This document shows positions 50,107 to 59,102 of a DNA stretch of 64,000 nt, piece after piece; within the stretch, counting starts at the first letter, position 1, and every line of letters begins with the position of its first letter. The position numbers and the translations under genes are program-made. The notes under the pieces were generated by a model. It was not told where the DNA came from and did no database searches. It saw only the letters and a program-made list of their open reading frames with translations. Source of the stretch: Flavobacterium sp. UBA7665 (GTDB lineage Bacteria > Bacteroidota > Bacteroidia > Flavobacteriales > Flavobacteriaceae); assembly GCA_002483285.1 (NCBI GenBank), contig DLHP01000033.1:1-64000 (forward strand). The letters run 5' to 3'.

Positions 50107-51477
50107 TTAACCGAGTAAATCCAACACAAACGAAGGATACAATCCCATCGCGATATTGAGCAGCATCGAGACCACCGCAACCGCATAAATCAAAACGGGT
50201 GTTCCGCTGCGTTCCTGGTTGGGTTCTTTGGTGTACATGGCCAGGATCAATTTGAAATAATAACCCACAGAAATGATCGAGTTGATGACCGCGGCAATCA
50301 CCAAAAGCAAATGTCCGGCTTGGATTACCTGGTTGAATAAGATTAGTTTGGCGAAGAATCCAGAGAAAATCGGAATTCCCGCCATCGAAAGCAACGCACC
50401 AGTAAGGATTGCAGCGAGCAAAGGATTGGTTTTCCCGAGTCCGTGGAAATTCGTGATGTCTTCATTGTCTCGGTTGCGACACACGTAAATAATGACGCTA
50501 AACGCGGCGATTCCGGCGAGCGCATAAGCCGCGGCATAATACAACAAACTCGAAGCAGCGATTGACGCGCTGAGCAAAGTCATCAGCATAAAGCCCGCAT
50601 GCGAAATCCCAGAAAAAGCCAGCATCCGCTTCACGTTGCTTTGGCGTAAAGCCATGATGTTTCCTACGGTCATCGATGCAATTGATATGACTACAACAAT
50701 CATTTGGAAAGCAGGCGAAATATCGGCATTAAGCACCGTCAACAATTTATAGAGTGTAGCCATAGCCACTACTTTGGCAAGTGTACTCATGGTAGCGGTA
50801 GTCAGTGATGGAGCACCTTCATAAACATCGGGAGCCCAGAAATGGAACGGAACTGCGGCAATTTTGAAAAGCATACCAATCGTTACCAAAATGATTCCAA
50901 TCGGGAACCAAACTGGCAATTCGGCAGAACTCGACAATTCGCTGATTTCAATCACGTCAAAGCTTCCCATGGCGCCGTAAATCAGGCAGATTCCAAAAAG
51001 GATGATTCCTGAGGCAAACGATCCCATCAGGAAATATTTCATACCGGCTTCGTTGCTCTTGAGGTTCAAACGGCTGCTGGCAGCCAAAATGTACAACGCA
51101 ATCGACAGCACTTCAATACCCAGGAAAAACATCGCGAGGTTGCCAAAAGACACCATCGCAACAGCGCCCGACAAAAGGAAAATCTTGATGGCAATAAAAT
51201 CAGAAAGTTTGGTTGGCTGGTTTTGGTAGAAGTTGTGGCTCAAGGCGACCAGGAAAATTGTGAGGATGATGAACAAGCCCGAAAAAGCCGAAGCAAATTT
51301 ATTGACTACAATCATGTTGTTGTAGTAACTGGCTTCGAGCCCGAATTCGGATGCCGTTAAACCGAGGATGGCCAACAACCCAAGAATGGTTACCGGAACG
51401 AGTGCCTTTCTCCAATTGAGGATTTCAAATAAAAGGCACAAAACACCCAATCCTATTATAGCTATTAATGTATTCAT
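50107..51477 (-). CDS. nuoN: NADH-quinone oxidoreductase subunit N
   Basis: Membrane proton-pumping subunit of complex I, 456 residues, about 13-14 transmembrane helices. Family stretch FFLGIEVLSIALYILAA (about 120) has the conserved glutamate; FHFWAPDVYEGAPSLTTATMSTLAK carries the TM7 lysine and the discontinuous helix; FSGISHAGFMLMTLL and LSMAGIPIFSGFFAKL follow. It is the last gene of the operon, 15 bases after nuoM, and is followed by a terminator. It belongs to the H+/Na+ antiporter-like family. Confidence 0.95.
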   Translation of the reverse strand: MNTLIAIIGLGVLCLLFEILNWRKALVPVTILGLLAILGLTASEFGLEASYYNNMIVVNKFASAFSGLFIILTIFLVALSHNFYQNQPTKLSDFIAIKIFLLSGAVAMVSFGNLAMFFLGIEVLSIALYILAASSRLNLKSNEAGMKYFLMGSFASGIILFGICLIYGAMGSFDVIEISELSSSAELPVWFPIGIILVTIGMLFKIAAVPFHFWAPDVYEGAPSLTTATMSTLAKVVAMATLYKLLTVLNADISPAFQMIVVVISIASMTVGNIMALRQSNVKRMLAFSGISHAGFMLMTLLSASIAASSLLYYAAAYALAGIAAFSVIIYVCRNRDNEDITNFHGLGKTNPLLAAILTGALLSMAGIPIFSGFFAKLILFNQVIQAGHLLLVIAAVINSIISVGYYFKLILAMYTKEPNQERSGTPVLIYAVAVVSMLLNIAMGLYPSFVLDLLG

Positions 51478-51492
51478 GTTTTATTGGACTAA

Positions 51493-52929
51493 TTATCGGT
51501 TTATTTGGGCTAAGATGGCTTCAAGGCTCGGCGTAATGAGGTCGGTGATGGGTTTTGGATAAAGTCCAAAAAAGAACAAGACCGCCACAATGAGCACCAT
51601 GACCAATCCTTCGTTGAAAGAGACGTCTTTAAACACTTTGGCGTTGGTTTCACCCAGCATCACGTGTTGGAACATGCGCAACATATAGTAAGCACCCAAA
51701 ATAATGGTGGTTCCTCCCAATATCGGCCAAACCACATTGACGTGCGCAAGGCTAAACAATACCATAAATTCCCCAACAAAGTTGAAGGTTGATGGCAGTG
51801 CCACCGAAGCCAAAACCAGGATCATAAACATCGAGGTGAATTTTGGCGTTTGGGAACGGATACCACCCATATCGGCAATCATGCGGGTTTCATAACGGCG
51901 GAAGATGATTTCGGCAGCAAAGAAAAGCCCCACGACTACGAATCCGTGTGCAATCATCTGGAGTACCGCACCGCGCAAACCATCCATGGTTAACGTGTAA
52001 CAACCTGCGGCAATGAGTCCGACGTGTGCCAGTGAAGAGTAGGCGAGTAGTTTTTTGAGGTCTTTCTGGCGCAGGGCGACAATCGAACCGTAAATCACGC
52101 CTGCGATTCCCAGCCCAAGCAATACGGGCATATACTGTTTGGCAGCATGCGGCGCGATGGGCAATTGCCAACGGATGACACTGTACAATCCCATTTTAAG
52201 CATGATTCCCGAAAGCAACATCGTGCCCACGGTTGGTGCTTTTTGGTATACTTTGGCCTGCCAGGTATGGAAAGGGATCAGCGGGATTTTGATGGCATAA
52301 GCGAGAAAGAAAGCGCCAAAAATCCAGCATTGTTCTTTGTCTGATAATTGGAGTCGGTACAAATCGCTGAGGAGCAAACTTCCGGCTTGTCCGTAGAGGT
52401 AAACAAAAGCCACGAGCATGAACAAAGAACCCGCGAAGGTATAAATGAAAAATTTAACCACGGCTTTCTTGCGTTCTTCGGCGTCGCCATTGCCCCAAAG
52501 TAGAGCGATGAAATAAATCGGGATCAATGACAATTCCCAGAAAATATAATACAGCAAGCCGTCTGAAGCGAGGAAAGTGCCCACCATGGCAAACGACATG
52601 AACAAAATCAAGGCATAAATGGCTTTGGCATTTTTAAAGTCGTTGCCCAAACCACTCAAAATAATAATCGGCGTGAGTGCGGTGGTGAGCAAAAGCATTG
52701 CCAGCGACAATCCGTCGGCTTTGAGCGCAAAATAGATGTTGGGCCTCGTGATCCACGAAGCAATCACATCGATATTGTCACCAGCCTGGAACAATTGCAG
52801 CAAATAAACCGAAAGCCCAAATGACGCCACCCCAAAAAGCAAAGCGACTTTCGAAGCCAGTTTGTCTCCAGAAAAATACGTGGCCAGCGCGCCCGCAAAA
52901 AGTAAAATGAGTATGTAAGTTACATCCAT
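51493..52929 (-). CDS. nuoM: NADH-quinone oxidoreductase subunit M
   Basis: Antiporter-like proton-pumping subunit of complex I, 478 residues, about 14 transmembrane helices. Signatures: YYIFWELSLIPIYFIALLWG with the conserved Glu, IPLIPFHTWQAKVYQKAPTVGTMLLSGIMLKMGLY, LLAYSSLAHVGLIAAGC and ASVALPSTFNFVGEFMVL. Nine bases separate it from nuoL upstream. Confidence 0.95.
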   Translation of the reverse strand: MDVTYILILLFAGALATYFSGDKLASKVALLFGVASFGLSVYLLQLFQAGDNIDVIASWITRPNIYFALKADGLSLAMLLLTTALTPIIILSGLGNDFKNAKAIYALILFMSFAMVGTFLASDGLLYYIFWELSLIPIYFIALLWGNGDAEERKKAVVKFFIYTFAGSLFMLVAFVYLYGQAGSLLLSDLYRLQLSDKEQCWIFGAFFLAYAIKIPLIPFHTWQAKVYQKAPTVGTMLLSGIMLKMGLYSVIRWQLPIAPHAAKQYMPVLLGLGIAGVIYGSIVALRQKDLKKLLAYSSLAHVGLIAAGCYTLTMDGLRGAVLQMIAHGFVVVGLFFAAEIIFRRYETRMIADMGGIRSQTPKFTSMFMILVLASVALPSTFNFVGEFMVLFSLAHVNVVWPILGGTTIILGAYYMLRMFQHVMLGETNAKVFKDVSFNEGLVMVLIVAVLFFFGLYPKPITDLITPSLEAILAQINR

Positions 52930-52938
52930 TAGTATAAA

Positions 52939-54822
52939 TTATTGAGCTAAGAATAAATAGGAAATAATGGCGCAAACGCCCAGTACAAAAGCAAACAGGT
53001 ACAAACCGATGTTGCCATTCTGTATTTTTCTTCCGTAGTAACCGAGTTCTGTGGTCACTTTGCCAAAACCAAAAACGAGACCCGACAAAGCCGTTTCAAT
53101 ATAATCCCTGAAAAAGCGCGACAGGAAGTTGATCGGTTTTACAACAAGCAACTCATAGGCTTCATCGACATAATATTTGTTGTATAACACTTTATTGATG
53201 CCAGAGATTTGTGCATCTTCCTCGGGCAATTGGCGTTGCTTGATGTATTTCACATAAGCAATCGCAATCCCAACGATGGCACCAACCAGCGCGATACCCA
53301 TGAGCATGTACGCGGTATTATCAAGGCCGTGTTCGCCGTGTTTTGCCTTAGACATAATGGGCGCGAGGTAATGGTTGAGCCAACTGTTTCCGGGCAAGCT
53401 GATTGCTCCGCCCAGCGTAGCCAAAATGGCCAAGACAATCAATGGAATCGTAATCAAAGCAGGGCTTTCGTGCAAGTGGTGTTTCTGTTCGTCGGTTCCC
53501 CTGAAATCGTTGAAGAACGTCAGGTACATCAACCTAAACATATAAAAAGCAGTCATTATCGATGCGATCGAGCCAACAATCCAAAGCGCTTTATTGTGCT
53601 CAAAAGCCACCATTAAGATTTCGTCCTTCGACCAGAATCCCGCGAAAGGGAAAATTCCTGAAATGGCCAAACTCGAAACCAGCATTGTAATGAAGGTGAT
53701 CGGCATCGCTTTTTTGAGCCCGCCCATGCGTCGCATATCCTGCTCGCCGTGCAAGGCGTGAATTACAGAACCAGAGCCAAGGAACAAACAAGCCTTAAAG
53801 AAAGCGTGCGTAATCACATGGAAAACGGCCACTTCATAAGCGCCCAATCCCAAAGCCAGGAACATAAGTCCCAATTGGGAAACAGTAGAATAGGCGAGTA
53901 CTTTTTTGATGTCGTTTTGGACGAGTCCAATCGTTGCGGCGACGAGCGCGGTGGTGGCACCCACAACGGCGATAATGGTTTGAACTACTGGCGCCATGTC
54001 AAAAACAAAGTTCAAACGCGTCACCATGAAAATACCGGCGGTCACCATTGTAGCGGCGTGGATCAAGGCCGAAACCGGCGTCGGTCCTGCCATCGCATCC
54101 GGCAACCAAGTATATAACGGGATCTGTGCCGATTTTCCGCAAGCACCAATAAACAAACAAAAGGCCGCAACGGCTACCCAATAATGGTTGAACGGAATGC
54201 CGCTTGTGATGATGGCTTTCAAAGAAGTATAATCCAAAGTCGAGAATAAAGTTGCGAGGATGAAAATCCCAATGAGCAATCCCAAATCCCCAATGCGGTT
54301 CATGATAAACGCTTTCTTGGCCGCGTCGTTGTAATCCTGGTTTTTGTACCAGAATCCGATGAGCAGGTAAGAGCACAAGCCCACGCCTTCCCAACCGATG
54401 AACATGACCAATAAATTGCTACCCACAACCAACGTAATCATAAAGAAAACAAACAAATTGAGGTAGGCAAAAAACGAATGTACTTTCTCGTCATCGTGCA
54501 TGTAACTAATAGAATACATGTGAATGAGCGAACCGATTCCGGTCACGAACAACAACCAAAGCAAAGACAATTGGTCTAAAAGGAAACCGATGTCCAGCCT
54601 GAAATTGCCAACCTGCATCCATTCAAACAAACGAATATTGATGGCTTTTCCCGAAGCGTTCACTTGCATAAAAAAGCTAATGGTTGCCACGAATGAAACC
54701 ACGACGGCAAGCGTCCCGATCCATCCCGAAGCGGTTTTTCCCAAACTTTTTCCAAAGAATACGTTGCACAGGAACCCTAAGAAAGGCGCTAAAACTAAAA
54801 CTAAAGCTAATTGGTTGTCCAT
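52939..54822 (-). CDS. nuoL: NADH-quinone oxidoreductase subunit L
   Basis: Antiporter-like proton-pumping subunit with the long lateral helix at its C-terminus; 627 residues. Signatures: FIGWEGVGLCSYLLIGFWY with the key Glu, SAQIPLYTWLPDAMAGPTPVSALIHAATMVTAG, KVLAYSTVSQLGLMFLALG, and SLAISGIFPFAGFWSKDEILM. The C-terminal YYVDEAYELLVVKPI and final helices fit the arm that runs over M and N. It begins six bases after the nuoK stop. Confidence 0.96.
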   Translation of the reverse strand: MDNQLALVLVLAPFLGFLCNVFFGKSLGKTASGWIGTLAVVVSFVATISFFMQVNASGKAINIRLFEWMQVGNFRLDIGFLLDQLSLLWLLFVTGIGSLIHMYSISYMHDDEKVHSFFAYLNLFVFFMITLVVGSNLLVMFIGWEGVGLCSYLLIGFWYKNQDYNDAAKKAFIMNRIGDLGLLIGIFILATLFSTLDYTSLKAIITSGIPFNHYWVAVAAFCLFIGACGKSAQIPLYTWLPDAMAGPTPVSALIHAATMVTAGIFMVTRLNFVFDMAPVVQTIIAVVGATTALVAATIGLVQNDIKKVLAYSTVSQLGLMFLALGLGAYEVAVFHVITHAFFKACLFLGSGSVIHALHGEQDMRRMGGLKKAMPITFITMLVSSLAISGIFPFAGFWSKDEILMVAFEHNKALWIVGSIASIMTAFYMFRLMYLTFFNDFRGTDEQKHHLHESPALITIPLIVLAILATLGGAISLPGNSWLNHYLAPIMSKAKHGEHGLDNTAYMLMGIALVGAIVGIAIAYVKYIKQRQLPEEDAQISGINKVLYNKYYVDEAYELLVVKPINFLSRFFRDYIETALSGLVFGFGKVTTELGYYGRKIQNGNIGLYLFAFVLGVCAIISYLFLAQ

Positions 54823-54828
54823 CTAAAA

Positions 54829-55152
54829 TTATCCTTTTAATTTTTTTAAATTGTCGATATCGATCGAGCCCAGGTTACGGAATATCGATACCAGAATCGC
54901 AAGCCCAACGGCTACTTCGGCAGCGGCAACCGCCATTGAGAAGAATACGAAAACCTGTCCCTGCGCGTCCTGGTGGTAGGTCGAAAAAGCCACGAACAAT
55001 AAATTGACTGCGTTGAGCATGATTTCGATCGACATGAAAACAATAATCGCGTTTCTTCTGTACAACACCCCAAACACGCCGATGCAGAACAAAATGACAC
55101 TCAGGAAAATGTAGTTTTCAATGCCGATATGATTCAAAATATTACTGGCCAT
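54829..55152 (-). CDS. nuoK: NADH-quinone oxidoreductase subunit K
   Basis: 107-residue, three-helix membrane subunit of complex I. It carries the proton-channel glutamates in FMSIEIMLNAVNLLFVAF and AAAEVAVGLAILVSIFR. Its ATG shares one base with the nuoJ stop codon (TAATG), a sign of coupling. Confidence 0.95.
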   Translation of the reverse strand: MASNILNHIGIENYIFLSVILFCIGVFGVLYRRNAIIVFMSIEIMLNAVNLLFVAFSTYHQDAQGQVFVFFSMAVAAAEVAVGLAILVSIFRNLGSIDIDNLKKLKG

Positions 55153-55667
55153 TATTTCTGTGATTTTTCTTTTTTAGACAATAACACCGTTCCGATCATC
55201 GCGGTCAATAACAAGATCGACGCGAATTCAAACGGAACCATATATTCATTGAGCAGTACTTTTCCAAGTACTTTGATTGATTGGTAATCGGTACCAGTGG
55301 TATCGTAAGGTCCTACAATCGGTTTCGAATTGATGAAAATCGCAATCAAAACCAAACACATCAAGCAAAAGCAAACCACGGCGCCCAAACGGGTAATGCG
55401 GGGTTTGTGTACTTCGTCTTCCTTATTGAGATTCATGAGCATGATGGTAAACAGGAACAAAATCATAATCGCCCCCGAATACACAATCACGTGCACAATC
55501 GCTAAAAACTGCGAGTTCAAAAGCAAATAATGGCCGGCGATAGAAAAGAAACAAACCACGAGGTACAGCGCGCTGTGGATCGGGTTCTTCGAGAAAATCG
55601 TCATAAACGCAGTGGCCAGCGTCACCGCCGACAAGACACAAAATATAATCAGTACTACAGACATCAA
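55152..55667 (-). CDS. nuoJ: NADH-quinone oxidoreductase subunit J
   Basis: 171-residue membrane subunit of complex I with five helices, including FSKNPIHSALYLVVCFFSIAG and VIVYSGAIMILFLFTIMLMN. The pi-bulge helix with its glycine is in that second stretch. It overlaps nuoI by four bases and nuoK by one. Confidence 0.94.
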   Translation of the reverse strand: MMSVVLIIFCVLSAVTLATAFMTIFSKNPIHSALYLVVCFFSIAGHYLLLNSQFLAIVHVIVYSGAIMILFLFTIMLMNLNKEDEVHKPRITRLGAVVCFCLMCLVLIAIFINSKPIVGPYDTTGTDYQSIKVLGKVLLNEYMVPFEFASILLLTAMIGTVLLSKKEKSQK

Positions 55668-56209
55668 TTGGCGTTTTTAAGTTGGGCGTTCTTCATGGCT
55701 TCGGTTAACGGCATCACGAGTTTGTCTTTGCCGAAAATAAAATCCTCACGGTTGTATAGCGCCGGAACCAAAACCTTAGATTCGGTCAAATAAATCGCGT
55801 CTTTCGGGCAAGCCTCTTCGCAAAGTCCGCAGAAAATGCATCGCAGCATGTTGATTTCATAGATCGAAGCATATTTTTCCTCGCGGTACAAGTGTTTTTC
55901 GCTGGGCAATCTTTCCTCGGCTTTCATCGTGATGGCTTCTGCCGGGCAAGACAAGGCGCACAATCCGCAAGCGGTACAGTTCTCACGTCCCTGTTCGTCG
56001 CGCTTGAGCAAATGCTGTCCGCGATACACTGGGCTCATTCTCCTGACTTGTTCGGGATATTGTATGGTCACTTTGCGCGTAAAAAGGTGCTTGATGGTAA
56101 TCATCAAACCCTTAAAGATCGCCACAAGATAAAGGCGCTCCATAAAAGTCATCTCCTTGTTGGAGACCTGCTTTTTACGGCCCGATAATGAAATGGATTC
56201 TATTGACAT
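55664..56209 (-). CDS. nuoI: NADH-quinone oxidoreductase subunit I
   Basis: 181-residue iron-sulfur subunit carrying the two 4Fe-4S clusters N6a and N6b: CTACGLCALSCPAEAI and CIFCGLCEEACPKDAIYL, each CxxCxxCxxxCP. It passes electrons from NuoG to NuoB. Its stop overlaps the nuoJ start by four bases. The upstream gap to nuoH is filled by the ORF6N gene and a dispersed repeat, so it may rely on read-through or on an internal promoter. Confidence 0.95.
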   Translation of the reverse strand: MSIESISLSGRKKQVSNKEMTFMERLYLVAIFKGLMITIKHLFTRKVTIQYPEQVRRMSPVYRGQHLLKRDEQGRENCTACGLCALSCPAEAITMKAEERLPSEKHLYREEKYASIYEINMLRCIFCGLCEEACPKDAIYLTESKVLVPALYNREDFIFGKDKLVMPLTEAMKNAQLKNAN

Positions 56210-56227
56210 TTTTTATTTTTTTAGAAG

Positions 56228-56323
56228 CTAATCCCGCTTTCCGCTGCTATCTTTTTAAATTCCTCCGCTGCGCTTCGTGATTTAAAAAGGATATCCGCTT
56301 CAATCGGGGCTAGGGCATTCGTG
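56228..56323 (+). repeat. dispersed hairpin repeat, copy D, inside the nuo operon
   Basis: CCCGCTTTCCGCTGCTATC on the left and GGATATCCGCTTCAATCGGGGCT on the right, with TTTTTAAAT pairing with ATTTAAAAA in the middle. It lies between nuoI and the ORF6N gene, where it would form a stable hairpin in the operon mRNA. Confidence 0.75.
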
Positions 56324-56329
56324 TCCTGT

Positions 56330-56848
56330 TTAATTTTTATAACCTATTTTGTTTCGTTCTGCTTTGTTCTCGTTCTTTTCCATGAGTTCGTCGAGATAGT
56401 TAAAAACCAATTCGATGTTTTTGTCGTGGTTGGCGAGCTTTTTTCTGATCGTTTCAATTTCAAGCTTGATACTTAAATTGTCGTTTAGTATTTCCCTCAA
56501 ACTAACAAATACCTCAATAATTTTAATGCTCATTCGGGTAGCCTTTTCACTGTTCAGAACATTGGCCAGTTGCAAAATACCATGCTCGCTAAAAACGTAC
56601 GGCAACCTTCTATTTCCTCCCCAACTTGAGGTCGCAAACTGCGACCTCAAGTTGTTGTATTCTTCCTCATTGAGCTGAAACATAAAATGCTCAGGGAATT
56701 TCAACGCATTTCGCTTCACCTGTTCATTAATCCTCTTTGTTTCAACGTTGTAAAGCGTTGCTAAATCACGATCCAGCATCACTTTCATGTTCCTGATGAA
56801 ATAAATCTTATTAGAGATTATTTCGTCAGGGATAATGACCTTATCCAT
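56330..56848 (-). CDS. ORF6N-domain protein inserted in the nuo operon
   Basis: 172 residues. The N-terminal 90 residues match the ORF6N DNA-binding domain found in phage antirepressors and many Bacteroidota genes: IYFIRNMKVMLDRDLATLYN, TKRINEQVKRNALKFPEHFM, and RRLPYVFSEHGILQLANVL. The C-terminal part is a coiled coil (LSIKLEIETIRKKLANHDKN) with a Lys-rich tail. It has no role in complex I; it is a cargo gene placed between nuoH and nuoI, in the same direction, so it should be co-transcribed with the operon. Gene acquisition beside the dispersed repeat is likely. Confidence 0.88.
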   Translation of the reverse strand: MDKVIIPDEIISNKIYFIRNMKVMLDRDLATLYNVETKRINEQVKRNALKFPEHFMFQLNEEEYNNLRSQFATSSWGGNRRLPYVFSEHGILQLANVLNSEKATRMSIKIIEVFVSLREILNDNLSIKLEIETIRKKLANHDKNIELVFNYLDELMEKNENKAERNKIGYKN

Positions 56849-56917
56849 AAAAAATCTATTTGGCGTTTAAAATCGGCGACTATTTTTGAGGTGTTGTTCG
56901 CCAACCACCTTGATATT

Positions 56918-57970
56918 TTACAAGCCCAAATAAGCGGCAATGTCATGCCTCAAAATCACAATTCCCGTAATCATAATATTAATGATTGACAACGGAATCA
57001 AAATTTTCCAACCCAAATTCATCAACTGGTCATACCTGAATCTCGGAATCGTCCACCTTACCCACATATAGAAAAAGATGAAGAAACAGATTTTGGCAAA
57101 CAATACAAAAATTCCAATCACATTGGCGATATTCACACCCCAATGTTCAACAGCCCAAGCCATTCCCGGATAGTTGTAAGCGCCAAAGAATAACACGGCC
57201 AGAATGGTCGACGAGATGAACATGTTCGCGTATTCGGCAAACAGGTAAAATCCCATTTTCATAGACGAGTATTCGGTATGATAACCACCGATAAGTTCGC
57301 TTTCGCACTCGGCCAAATCAAACGGCGTACGGTTGGTTTCGGCAAAGGCACAAATCAGGAAAATCAAAAACGACAACGGCTGGTAAAATACGTTCCAGTT
57401 CATGCCGGTTTGTTGTAATGAAATCTCCCTAAGGCTCAAGGTTCCAGTCATCATGAGCAGCGCGATTACAGACAAACCCATCGCTACTTCATAAGATACC
57501 ATCTGCGAAGCCGCACGAACCGCGCCCATCAAAGAGAATTTGTTGTTCGATGCCCAACCGCCAATCATAATCCCATAAACGCCTACAGAGATAACTCCAA
57601 AAACATACAATAAAGCCACATCAATATCAGTCGCCTGTAAAATGATGTCACGACCAAATAAATGTAATTTGTCGCCCCACGGAATCACGGCACTCGTCAT
57701 CAATGCGGTACTCATGGCAATCGCAGGACCGGTGATGAACAATAATTTATTGGGTGTATTTGGGAAAAATTCTTCTTTAGAGAACAGCTTCAAACCATCG
57801 GCAAGCGGTTGTAAAATCCCACCTTTTCCAGCGCGGTTTGGGCCAATCCTGTCCTGCAACCAAGCGGCAATCTTGCGCTCGGCCAAAGTCGAGTACATCG
57901 CCATGATCATCGTGATGGCAAAGACTGCAACGATAATGACGCTTTTTTCTATAATGAGGGTACTATCCAT
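56918..57970 (-). CDS. nuoH: NADH-quinone oxidoreductase subunit H
   Basis: Membrane subunit at the quinone site, 350 residues, eight helices. Conserved stretches: ERKIAAWLQDRIGPNRAGKGGILQPLADGLKLFSKE near 31-66, FIGGW-like region GIMIGGWASNNKFSLMGA, and the acidic loop AFAETNRTPFDLAECESELIGG. It overlaps nuoG by eight bases. Confidence 0.96.
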   Translation of the reverse strand: MDSTLIIEKSVIIVAVFAITMIMAMYSTLAERKIAAWLQDRIGPNRAGKGGILQPLADGLKLFSKEEFFPNTPNKLLFITGPAIAMSTALMTSAVIPWGDKLHLFGRDIILQATDIDVALLYVFGVISVGVYGIMIGGWASNNKFSLMGAVRAASQMVSYEVAMGLSVIALLMMTGTLSLREISLQQTGMNWNVFYQPLSFLIFLICAFAETNRTPFDLAECESELIGGYHTEYSSMKMGFYLFAEYANMFISSTILAVLFFGAYNYPGMAWAVEHWGVNIANVIGIFVLFAKICFFIFFYMWVRWTIPRFRYDQLMNLGWKILIPLSIINIMITGIVILRHDIAAYLGL

Positions 57971-59012
57971 TGTTGTGCAGTTTTTTCTGGTTGGCGATGT
58001 CTTCCTCAGTTAAGGGAATGGCAGGCATACTGATTTTCTTGCGGTCGATGTCGCGTCCCATCAGGATATTTTTCTCAGTTGCAATTTCTACCTTATCGAG
58101 TTTGCGCGTGTAATTATTTTGGTTGATGACAGAGTCTTTCTCAAATCGGCGTGGTCCTTCAATCACCCAATCAGCCGGGTCTTTGTGGTCAAAACGACAT
58201 TCGTTGCAGATGAATTCCTCTACTTCATGGTATTCATCTTTGCGTCCGGTTACGCGTTGGATTTCGTCACCGAACATCCAAACCGTGGTTTTACCGCAAC
58301 ACTTGGTACAGTTTCTATGGGCGTTATAAGGTTTGTTGAACCAAACCCTTTGTTTGAATCGGAAAGTTTTGTCGGTCAAGGCGCCAACCGGGCACACATC
58401 GATCATGTTTCCAGAGAATTCATTGTCAATCGCCTTAGAAATACAGGTTGAGATGTTCGAGTGGTCGCCGCGATCCATCACACCATGTACGCGGTTGTCG
58501 GTCAATTGGTCGGCCACCATCACACAACGGTAGCACAAAATGCAACGGTTCATGTGCAGTTGGATGTTCGGCCCAATGTCTTCGGGTTCAAACGTACGCT
58601 TGTCTTCTATGAAACGCGTTTTTGATTTGCCGTGCTTGAAGCTCAAATTCTGCAAATCGCATTCGCCGGCCTGGTCACAAACCGGACAGTCGAGTGGGTG
58701 GTTGATCAGCAAGAATTCGGTAACCGATTTTCTGGCTTCCTCTACGCGATCGGATGATTTGCTGTTGACTTCCATGCCATCCATACAACCCGTAACACAA
58801 GACGCCATTAATTTTGGCATCGGCCTTGGGTCGGCTTCGCTTCCCTTAGAAACCTCCACCAAACAACAACGGCATTTGCCACCGCTTCCTTTGAGTTTAG
58901 AATAATAGCACATCGCCGGCGGCACACTTTCGCCACCAATCATACGCGCCGCTTGCAGGATGGTAGTTCCTGGCTCGACTTCTATGCTTTGTCCGTCTAT
59001 GGTTACTTTCAT
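57963..59012 (-). CDS. nuoG: short NuoG-type iron-sulfur subunit (no molybdopterin domain)
   Basis: 349 residues against about 900 in proteobacterial NuoG. It keeps the N-terminal iron-sulfur part: a [2Fe-2S] ferredoxin domain (C35, C47, C50, C72), the HPLDCPVCDQAGECDLQ His/Cys cluster, two 4Fe-4S stretches (CILCYRCV, CPVGAL), and the start of the next cluster region (CTKCCGKTTVW and CNECRFDH), then stops with a short tail. The molybdopterin-oxidoreductase-like domain is absent, a known state in Flavobacteria. It should still wire electrons from NuoE/F to NuoI. It overlaps nuoH by eight bases. Confidence 0.9.
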   Translation of the reverse strand: MKVTIDGQSIEVEPGTTILQAARMIGGESVPPAMCYYSKLKGSGGKCRCCLVEVSKGSEADPRPMPKLMASCVTGCMDGMEVNSKSSDRVEEARKSVTEFLLINHPLDCPVCDQAGECDLQNLSFKHGKSKTRFIEDKRTFEPEDIGPNIQLHMNRCILCYRCVMVADQLTDNRVHGVMDRGDHSNISTCISKAIDNEFSGNMIDVCPVGALTDKTFRFKQRVWFNKPYNAHRNCTKCCGKTTVWMFGDEIQRVTGRKDEYHEVEEFICNECRFDHKDPADWVIEGPRRFEKDSVINQNNYTRKLDKVEIATEKNILMGRDIDRKKISMPAIPLTEEDIANQKKLHNNG

Positions 59013-59020
59013 AATTTTTA

Positions 59021-59100
59021 GTCTAAAGTCTAAAGTCTAAAGTCTAAAGTCGGTTGCTGCGGATGCTTCTTTCGACTTTCGGCTTTTCTCTTTCGACTGG
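59021..59100. repeat. TCTAAAG tandem tract and pyrimidine run between nuoG and nuoF
   Basis: Four copies of TCTAAAG in a row (59021-59050) and a CTTTCGACTTTCGGCTTTTC tract near 59072-59100. It fills the 90-base gap between nuoG and nuoF. Similar tracts occur near pth and rplY. Confidence 0.6.
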
Positions 59101-59102
59101 TC

